From assembly GCA_020698575.1 (NCBI GenBank), contig CM036255.1, positions 15,627,501 to 15,691,500 on the forward strand: a DNA stretch of 64,000 bases, read 5' to 3'. Every line of letters begins with the position of its first letter. Within the stretch, counting starts at the first letter, position 1. Positions 55,394 through 64,000 of the stretch are shown here, piece after piece. Source of the DNA: Bostrychus sinensis (Eukaryota > Chordata > Actinopteri > Gobiiformes > Eleotridae). The notes beneath the pieces were generated by a model, which saw nothing but the letters and a program-made list of their open reading frames with translations, did no database searches and was not told the DNA's origin. A program made the translations under genes and the position numbers.

Positions 55394-56650
55394 GATTCAA
55401 CATGTTGCTTCAATAAAAGTGTCTAGTTACTTTCCACTTTTGCAGACTGATGTAATTGAATGTCTTTCCCTCATTTTAAGAGTATATGTAATATGCATGG
55501 TATTACTAATGTGCCAGTCACTGTTCATCTAATAGCTCCACCTGAGCTACACGCAAGTCCTATATAACATAGTTTTAACTTTGTATTACTTTTAGGCCCT
55601 AGTAGTTTGGGTTAACAGTTAATCTGACTAAAGTTGCTAGAGTTATATCAATCTGGAATAACTCCAACTGAAACATTTGTATGTAGCTAAACAACAAACC
55701 TCTATGACAGTAAAACAACACAATAAAAATGTTGTTAGAAGATTTTTGCTGTTTTTGTTTATGTATAGCAGCATACATTATGCAATACTGCCACACCATG
55801 GGCCCGGGCTGCCACTGGTCCAGACCCAAACGAATCAGCGGGAGCATGACAAGATGGATTTCATGAGTTTGTGAAATCACACATTCCATGACAATCCAGC
55901 TTGCTGTACAAGATAAGTTAGAAGTAGGAAGTCCTCAAAAGCTCTGATTTGACTTGCAGATCAAGCTAGCAAATAACAATCTTCATATTAATGTAATAAA
56001 TAAGCATTAGTCACAGCATAAATAAGATGCAGTATACTTACTAATTACTTCTGACAAAACTTCATACTATAATTATTCAACTTTATCATCTATACATGAC
56101 TCGTACTGAAGTAGGAGTGACTTGTGACTTTTCATGCATTCACAAAACAGGACTTTTTTGCTTTCTGATCCCATTAGTTCCCCTTGCTGTTCTTCATTTG
56201 TGATTCTTGCTGGTGTTCACACCTCGGTGGTGGCTCCTCTGATCCTAGCTGATTCTCACTTGCCTCTATTCTCTCTCGCTCATTGATTTCCTACAATTTA
56301 CATCTGCATCCTAAATCAGAGTGATTCTCCTGCTGGTGAATAATCATATCTGGCTGCATGTACAGTCATTAACACTTTGTACAACAAATAAAGTCAATCA
56401 GCCACATCGGGGCCCTAATTGCCACAACAACTGCGCTTTACGGAGACAGCTGCAATACTTCTCAATGAGTTAGACAAATAAAGTGCCCCATTGAACTAAG
56501 TTATTACACCTCAAGGTAGATTAAGGATAAATAAACCAAGCATCCACAACTGTTCTGTAAGAAACTTTAATTACTGTAGAGCTTGTGGGAATGGGAGAGA
56601 ATTATAAATAACTCCACTTTTCCCTGAATTAGCTTCATTAAAACTGAAAT

Positions 56651-56760
56651 AAATCATTCATCTTCTTCCACTTATTCCTGTTAGAGGCTTGCAAGAGCTT
56701 TTCTCAGAAACTATGGGCCTGAGGCAGGGCACACAATGGCCAGTTTGTCACAGGGATTGG
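56651..56760 (-). repeat. SINE-like family E, 3' fragment
   Basis: AATCATTCATCTTCTTCCAC, TTATTCCTGTTAGAGGCTTG and ACTATGGGCCTGAGGCAGGG. It lies directly before the AT array. Confidence 0.7.
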
Positions 56761-56900
56761 AAACATATACAGACAGACAAAACTATTATATGTTGCTTTT
56801 TATAAGAATGGTATCATAGTGTCTGCTCAAGATTAGACAGGTTTGAATGTCTTTGTTGCAAACTGTTGCTGAAAAAGTGGATTGGTGTATATACCAATGT

Positions 56901-57985
<1,085 letters not shown>

Positions 57986-58105
57986 AAGGTTGTGGGTGCA
58001 ATTCTCAGGCTGGCTGACATGATCTCTGAGTGGAATCTGCATGTTTTCTCTGTCGTAACATTTTGCAGATTCTCCAGCTTCCTCTTAGCCTGGTTAGGGT
58101 TAGGG
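57986..58105 (+). repeat. SINE-like family E, 5' part
   Basis: AAAGGTTGTGGGTGCAATTC, TCAGGCTGGCTGACATGATC, TGGAATCTGCATGTTTTCTC and GATTCTCCAGCTTCCTCTTA match the 5' half of family E. It ends in two to three TTAGGG units (58096-58110). The 3' half appears at 58606-58775. Confidence 0.7.
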
Positions 58106-58605
58106 TTAACTAATCTAACTTTTTATATTCTATACAAAGAAATTAGCCTTGTACCTCATGGTATGAGTTTAATTTCTATAAGTGGAACAAGCACAGGTGG
58201 AGTAACCAATTGGAGAAACAAAGGGTGCAATGTAAGCAGCAAGTCACTGACCTGTATTCAAAACAAACATGGTGCTTATGAAGATTTGTTGTTGGTTTTG
58301 CAACACCAGTATACGTTGTATTATTTGCAACTCCAAATTCATTTCTGAATGCAGACAGCAACAAGAGCCAGTTGTTCAAAGACTGTACAAAGAAAAAGTC
58401 ACTTTATATGAATGTGGCTGTTACGTCGGATGTCAACAGGACTTTACGGTTGTCAAAATGGCAACAAAATTAGGAAGAAAAAAATTACACAGATGACTTC
58501 AGCAGAATCAACAGGTGAGCACTAAACACCGTTAATCAGATGAGAGAAGTTATTTAGTCATTTTTGATAAGAGATTATCTTCCACTTTTGTAAGACTTGG
58601 AAACA
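58106..58605. other. Possible insertion splitting a family E copy
   Basis: About 500 bases separate the 5' and 3' halves of a plus-strand family E copy. No TIRs, tail or coding motif found. The open frame at 58269-58496 has no known domain. Confidence 0.35.
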
Positions 58606-58775
58606 GCTCCCTATGGCTGAGGTTGCCCTTGGAGAATGAATGTGAGAGTGAATGGTTGTCTGTCTGTGTTTGTCTCTGTGTCAGCCCTGCTTGTCCTGAG
58701 TGTACCCCATCTAAAGCCTATAATTGCTAGAACAGGCTCCACCCCCCTGCAAATACAATGTAATAAGTGGAAGAA
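58606..58775 (+). repeat. SINE-like family E, 3' part
   Basis: CTATGGCTGAGGTTGCCCTT, AATGTGAGAGTGAATGGTTG, CTGTCTGTGTTTGTCTCTGT, AGCCCTGCTTGTCCTGAGTG and a GTAATAAGTGGAAGAATGAA tail. Confidence 0.75.
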
Positions 58776-59959
58776 TGAACATTTGGACTACTTCTAATAT
58801 AACATGAGCATGCATCTGCCTATGTTCAACTTAACAGCGGTGTAAAGTGTTGACTCTGAATGTTTTGGTCTTCTTCGGGGAGGTTGTTACATTCTCCATT
58901 AAGCTTTCATCTTCACAGAGCTGCTGAAGTAGTGATAAAATGACACCTATTTCTCTAAAAAGCAATATCATACTGAAGGGATGCATAGTGTAAATCAATA
59001 GACCACATGCACTTATGTGACAGGACTGATGCCAGATAAATGTCCACTGAAAATAGGACTATGGACTATTTTTCATAAAGACAGAGAATCCAGGTTGACA
59101 GTGAGCTGGTCAAAGGGCCCTTGAAAAGAAAAGGACATGTCTCTACAGTCTATTGTCTGGGGAAATGTCAAAGGCGTTTTTATTATATGAAACACAGTAT
59201 ACCTCAGTGTCTGTCTCACCAACATGTGGCCACAAAGAACTCAGACATGCTTGAGGAGAGCTGGGAAAAAGGCATGTATGAAAAAGACAATAAATGGTCT
59301 TTTGTTGTTGCTGAAATGCATCATATTTAGCTCACAGATTCTTCCAAGCTGGGGCCCGTGGCATCATAATCATCTTAATTCAGCCTGCATCAAATGAATT
59401 AATATCCTTATGGTGCCTCCACCAGGGATTTGTCGCTGGTCCCATCCCAAAGTAGGTGGCACAATTGGCAACAAGAATGCCTGGATTGTGTTAGCATTAA
59501 AAGCTAAGAAAAATCCAACACAAAGGACTGCCTCAAATTAATTCCAGCCTTAGAGAGACAAACACTCATCTTCTGAAGGCAGTGTTTCTGTTGTGATAAA
59601 GAGCAAGAAAAAAGGGCACTTCGAGTTTTTGAGTGTGTTACAGATGCCTCCCAGAACGTTGGAGTGTTTTATTGGCTGTAAATGACCCATAAAGACCCCC
59701 TTCACCTCCTCTGACCCCTGACCTTACATTGTCATAAAGGCTTTCTCAGAGCTGGTCCAGTCTAGTTAGTGTCACTCAAACAGTGTCTGACATGTCAATC
59801 TCCCCACACACACAGTTAACATGCTTCAGTTTACATGCTGTTACACCACAGAGCCTGGATCAAGGCGTTGTAAGTGTATTCTCTATAGGTTTGTGGAATT
59901 TGTCCTTGCACTCAAAGATCCTGGGTCCCAGTGCAGGTCTGGGCATTATATTTTAATCA
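58776..59959. other. Unique sequence; 59330-59860 candidate conserved non-coding DNA
   Basis: 59330-59860 is repeat-free with CATCAAATGAATTAATATCC and TGACCCCTGACCTTACATTG (nuclear-receptor-half-site-like) words. No gene recognised. Confidence 0.4.
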
Positions 59960-60018
59960 TTGTGAGATGGGACTAATGCCTCGGCGGAGGTCTATGCTTT
60001 CCAATTGCTTCAAGTTTA
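59960..60018 (+). repeat. Dispersed family F, 3' fragment
   Basis: CATTGTGAGATGGGACTAAT then GCCTCGGCGGAGGTCTATGC and TTCCAATTGCTTCAAGTT. Confidence 0.6.
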
Positions 60019-61124
60019 GTGTTTTGATTTACACAGAACATAGATAAAATGGCATAGCAAAAGAAAATAATTTATGACCCAGTGCAGATGATGAGATGAC
60101 TTTTGATGTTGCCTAGTGAAAGTTGCAGGCTGTGAAGTTAAAAATGTATGCTACATCTTTGCAAGGTTGGTAAAAGTTCCTGTTGACGTTGCCCTTTTAC
60201 TTATCCATTAATGGCTCTATATGCAATAAATTCACAGGCAAAAATAGTAAAGTAAGCTTACATGCACTGACTAGACTAATTATGGCTATTTCAGAAAATG
60301 TTGGCTAATAAACTAAAGTAGACTTTTCTGAGGGAGTAGTAGTTTTGTACCTGATGTTAGAGTTCGTTTTTTGATACCTTTGTATGTTAAATAAATAATT
60401 TCAATAACCTTTTTATTCTCTGGGAGTCCTTTGGGTAATGATCTGCCTCAGTGCACAAATCCTTGTGCCACAAATGAATGAGAGCTTGAGGCTTTGATGC
60501 TGGTGCCAAGACTCTGTACCAGTCCACGTGCACACAGCCTGCCCAAACGAGACAGTAGGCAATTACAAATGCTTGTAGTGCTTGACTGACTTTAATATTT
60601 GATCGAGGTTGCAGAATTATGCAGTCACAGGCATATAAAATGCACCCTGACAAAGGACACTGGAAGATAAAGTGACAAACAGATGGATCAGTTTTGTATA
60701 ACGTTTCCACTGCTGACCAAACTCATTACTCTGCACTTTATGAAGCAGATGCATTTGAGGCCGGTTCACAAGTTATTTGTAAATACACTGATGGGCTCTG
60801 TATTCACTTATAAGCTGGATGAGCACAGTTATTTATTAGAACAGCTACAAAAACACATCTGTTAGTCTGCATAATAAAGCTGTTAAAATCTGTGTATGCA
60901 ACAAACTCTCCTAAATTGAATCATTATATTTTTCTGCATTATGAGGATATGTTTTGGCCAGCATTGGTTTGTTGGTTAAGTGGTCTGTTAGAGAGGAAAT
61001 TATTTGTTTTTCTTGTGGATTAAGATTTTTTTTTTTTAAGGATTCTCAAGCATTGCAAGAATGGGCCAAAGACATGCAGCAGCCACAAGAAAAACTAAGT
61101 GGTTTTAAAGGATTCTTTACAATT
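60019..61124. other. Unique sequence, nothing recognised
   Basis: A minus-strand frame of 107 codons (60387-60710) has no known domain and no exon signals that I trust. Confidence 0.4.
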
Positions 61125-61210
61125 GTGAGATAGATGGGTAATGGGTATGAGTATTAACCCTTGAACTGGGAAATTCAAGGCTTGTGTCCAGTTCTTATAC
61201 CATTAACACA
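61125..61210 (+). repeat. Family B, tRNA-like fragment
   Basis: TTGTGAGATAGATGGGTAAT, GGGTATGAGTATTAACCCTT, GAACTGGGAAATTCAAGGCT, TGTGTCCAGTTC: shape of a tRNA-like region (A-box-like GGGTATGAGTATTAACCC, B-box-like AATTCAAGGCT). Confidence 0.5.
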
Positions 61211-61383
61211 GATAGACAGGGCCTAATTTTTTGATTAATTATTTAGTATTTTATATTTATTGTCATTTAGAGCAGAATAAAGATCAGGGAAAGAGACAAT
61301 AACCGGAAGAGACTGGCCTGTTAGGAATCCAACCAAAATTACTCTGCTATGTGGTAGGCGCTCTACCAAACCACATACCACAG

Positions 61384-61590
61384 AGCAGCAGTAGCTCAGA
61401 TGGTAGCGCTGTTTGTCCATGAACCAGAAGGTTGGAGGTTCAAACCCCACTCCCGTTATTGCAAACTGTTGTTGTGTCCTTGGGAAAGATACTTAACTCT
61501 ACACCTTTCTATGAAAGTGTTTGTCAGTGTGAATGGGTGAATTGTTCCTCAAAGTGCTTTGAGTGGAAGAAGAATAGAGCTAGATACATT
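61384..61590 (+). repeat. tRNA-derived SINE (family S), copy 3
   Basis: A box GTAGCTCAGATGGTAGCGC, B box GGAGGTTCAAACCCCAC, body TGTCCTTGGGAAAGATACTT and CAGTGTGAATGGGTGAATTG, tail TTTGAGTGGAAGAAGAATAG. Confidence 0.85.
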
Positions 61591-62523
61591 TAACAGGAAT
61601 TCCCCTGATCTTTCTAGTGTTATACATGACTAGTTCCAATGTGAATATGCTGTAATGGAACAATAAACATTAGATATGGTTTGAGAAATAAAGCCATTCT
61701 TAAATACAGAAGATAAAACTCATCCTCAGTAAACAAATAAATAAAAAAATATATATGTGAATATTTATAGTACCCATGATCATTTATTTCAAGCACTGGA
61801 CATGCAGGTCATTTTAGTGTTCTTTTTTTTTTTTTTTTACATCTGTCATTCAGCTTTAAGTTGTATGAGCATTCTCAGTGAAATTTGTATATAAACAGCA
61901 AATATAAAAGATGATTGCTACAAATGTTAGGAGTATAAGCTTCAGGCTACTGATTTAGTTCAGTTTGACTTTCATTTCAGAAACATTTCTGAGACTATTC
62001 CTATTCCACAGTGAAAATAGGTGGAACCTAGGCAGTGATTTGCATTGTGCTACACCTCTGTTTGTTCCTGTCTTCGTCTACGTTTGTCTCTGGAGATGCT
62101 CGGCCAGATTGTGTCCCTTGTTAGGAGCCTGTTGTTTGTGGAAATCTGCGGCAGGTGGCTATGCATGCTCTTGTCACAGTCTGCCTCAGGCCTAGTGGAC
62201 CCCTATTAGCCAGCGCACATTCAGAGCAGGAGGCTTCCACCGTTTAATAGAGACGTGGGCCAAAAGGACTCACTTCTACCTTTTCTCCAGCTGACTCTCG
62301 TTCCCTCTCATGGGACATATTTGGCAGCCCAAAAATATACACAAAATACTACAGATGGAGAAAGGTATTGTGAATATATTTGGTGAATGTGCTCAAGTTA
62401 TGTAATTGCATATAAATTTAACAGGAACTACAGTCGTAGTCTTGGGTCTCAAAAGCCTGTTGTTTCAACCAATGCCTTATATGCAAATGCAAATTTAACA
62501 AAACTAAATCTTTCACATTTTAT
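61591..62523. other. Unique sequence with a poly-T tract
   Basis: Poly-T at 61825-61839. The 62140-62350 part is repeat-free with mixed composition and could be regulatory. The frame at 61965-62195 has no known domain. Confidence 0.35.
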
Positions 62524-62640
62524 AACCTCCACCAAGAAAGACATATTTCCACTTTTGTTGGTTTGTTTGTTAGCAAAACAGTGCACAAGTTATATAATTT
62601 TTGGGTTTAGATGAAATTTTGAAAGAGTTTAAAGTGCCTG
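62524..62640 (+). repeat. Dispersed family F, 5' fragment
   Basis: AACCTCCACCAAGAAAGACA, TTGGTTTGTTTGTTAGCAAA and TTTTTGGGTTTAGATGAAAT, the start of family F. Confidence 0.55.
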
Positions 62641-63116
62641 ACAGGTTGAACGACCCATTTCACCATAGCATAGGCACAATCTTAGTATTTATGATTTTGC
62701 TGAAATCATGAAATGTATTTAATAGTCTCTAGTCTGAAGTTAGGAGACGTTTTTGTGAGAAATTTTACTTCCGCGTTGAGAGCAGCTGCGAGCTATGACA
62801 TCACAAGAGGTAAACAAACTACTACTGTACAGTTATACTGTTTAATACTGTAGGAGCATGGACGAGATAAACCGGAAAATCTCTTTCCACAAATAAAATA
62901 TGGACCACAACCAGGTCAATCTGATTCTGTCTGACCTGAGAGAGACCAAGAGCTTGGAGTCAGAATGAAGCTTTGGGTCAGAATGAATGAGGACAGCGCA
63001 GGAATCTCAGTGAGTTTTGCTAAAGCTAATGTGTTTGGTCACAGTAATTAATGTTACTCACTAAATCAAAACAAATATGGAAATTGTTTCGATTAGTATC
63101 CAATCAGTGTGTGGTT

Positions 63117-63149
<33 letters not shown>

Positions 63150-64000
63150 CATGATTAGCCGAAGCCGCTTGTGGTAGCCAGAAACAGGCAGCTGTGGCTG
63201 TGTGTGTCCCCGGGAATAAAGTGACATAGACTCCACTCCTCGCTCATTCTCCCTCTGTCTGCCTGTCACAGCCACTGTGTACTTTTGAATAGAACAGAAA
63301 TTTAGCTTTAGGAGAGGAGCAAGTCCGAAGCTTGTAGCTCTCATGTAGTGACTTTTCCAGAGGTTAAACCACCATTAAACCACAGTCGTGGACCGTTTAC
63401 AAAATCAACCTCCTAACTATTAAATTGTTAGGAGGTTGATATTAAGTGGAGCAGATGAAGTGCACTGAATATGGCGTGCAGTGCACAGGGGAAGAGCAGG
63501 GAGAGCAGCGCAGGTGATCGAGCCCATATCACTTTATCCCTACGGGACATGTGCAAAGCTGCGGGGCTCTGACTGTGCTGTTTGTGGGAATCACAATTGG
63601 CTTACGGTGTTATGGTAAAATTAAAATATTAAATAAGCAAAACAAATGTTGTTGTCACTTTTATTTAAGTGTTTTTTGTGTTGGTGAAGCCCACAGGACT
63701 GGAGCCTGTCCCGAGGCTGTTGCGCTAACATTAGCATGTCGCTGTGGTCCCGCTTGGTCTCTTTCTAAAGCCTGAACTGGTTTATATCCACGGCCAGCCG
63801 GGTTGCAAGGCTTGTTGTGTGCATTTATTGAGCCCACGCCAGCTCCTGGGAAAGCAAAGACCACCGTCATTGTCCCGGATCCAAGTCCCAAGTCCAGTTC
63901 TAAACTTGGGCTAAAGTTCTACTTCTCCCTCCATCAACATCATATTTGATAAGGCACACTTTCCAAAGAGAAAGCACAAATTTTGACTTTTTCTGTATAA
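62641..64000. other. Unique or unrecognised repeat sequence to the window end
   Basis: It includes a 29-base poly-T (63119-63147), a perfect 14-bp hairpin (63404-63440) and CpG-containing text around 62760-63000 and 63480-63900 that has the look of an old repeat (GCGCTAACATTAGCATGTCG) but no boundaries. No gene is supported. Confidence 0.35.
63404..63440. repeat. Perfect 14-bp hairpin
   Basis: ATCAACCTCCTAAC and GTTAGGAGGTTGAT are separated by the 9-nt loop TATTAAATT. Confidence 0.9.

Larger units (their letters stand above)
54351..56650. other. Unique sequence with two regulatory candidates
   Basis: 54480-54960 and 56200-56640 are repeat-free, mixed-composition stretches. The second has TTTAATTACTGTAGAGC, CCTGAATTAGCTTCATTAAA and CCCTAATTGCCACAAC homeodomain-like words. 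A (TTTG)n tract (55035-55079) and a hAT fragment (55320-55393) lie between. No host gene found. Confidence 0.4.

Noticed and set aside
58096..58112. Interstitial telomere repeat
   Set aside because: Only two to three TTAGGG units, inside a SINE-like copy; too short to mean a fusion point.
60387..60710. 107-codon minus-strand open frame
   Set aside because: No recognisable domain, composition not convincing, no splice or promoter context.
61384..61460. Possible tRNA gene
   Set aside because: Same reasoning: tRNA-like head of a SINE with the shared GGGAAAGATACTT-type body.

Overview
The window reads as AT-rich, repeat-dense, non-genic DNA from a ray-finned (teleost-like) fish. The evidence is the repeat content: a Rex3 retrotransposon, a Penelope-like element, several Tc1/mariner families in decayed form, many short hAT-type elements, three kinds of short dispersed (SINE-like) repeats, and long AT, ATT and TTTTG microsatellites. 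I could not identify any intact host protein-coding gene, rRNA or functional tRNA. Every recognisable protein sequence belongs to a decayed transposable element. The only possible host coding sequence is one weak exon candidate near 16.2-16.4 kb, one protein-like stretch on the opposite strand beside it, and a very weak 37-nt microexon near position 250.

Layout. 0-5 kb: unique sequence with a perfect 21-bp hairpin (2558-2610), a LINE 3' end on the minus strand, a Tc1 remnant, and a diverged 150-bp block present twice (2250 and 3692). 5-10 kb: a hAT-type element carrying a 12-bp minisatellite, a 562-bp terminal-inverted-repeat (TIR) element, a hAT end and a Tc1 remnant. 11-17 kb: two copies of a TAG-rich composite repeat, SINEs, a 2-kb minus-strand LINE ORF2 remnant, and the exon candidate. 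18-24 kb: microsatellites and a second, inverted array of the same 12-bp minisatellite. 27.3-30.3 kb: a nearly full-length but broken Rex3 copy bounded by a perfect 12-bp target-site duplication. 32-33.4 kb: a Penelope-like GIY-YIG remnant interrupted by another TIR element. 38.3-40.1 kb: a Tc1 copy split by a 1.2-kb TIR element. 41.8-50.2 kb: five TIR elements, one nested in another. 51-55 kb: a Tc1-derived miniature element and SINE copies. 56.9-58.0 kb: a 1.1-kb AT/ATATAC array with duplicated and inverted internal blocks. 58-64 kb: SINE fragments and mostly unique sequence.

How the parts relate. Nothing here forms an operon or a pathway. The window looks like a gene desert or a very large intron. 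Unique, repeat-free, moderately GC-rich stretches with homeodomain-, SOX- and POU-like motifs (for example 6660-7050, 34000-34450, 40870-41130, 54480-54960, 56200-56640, 59330-59860) are candidate conserved regulatory DNA; this is inference and needs cross-species alignment. I did not find a convincing undescribed molecular system. The strongest new observations are the nested transposons with exact boundaries, the inverted minisatellite pair, the 21-bp hairpin and the exon candidate.
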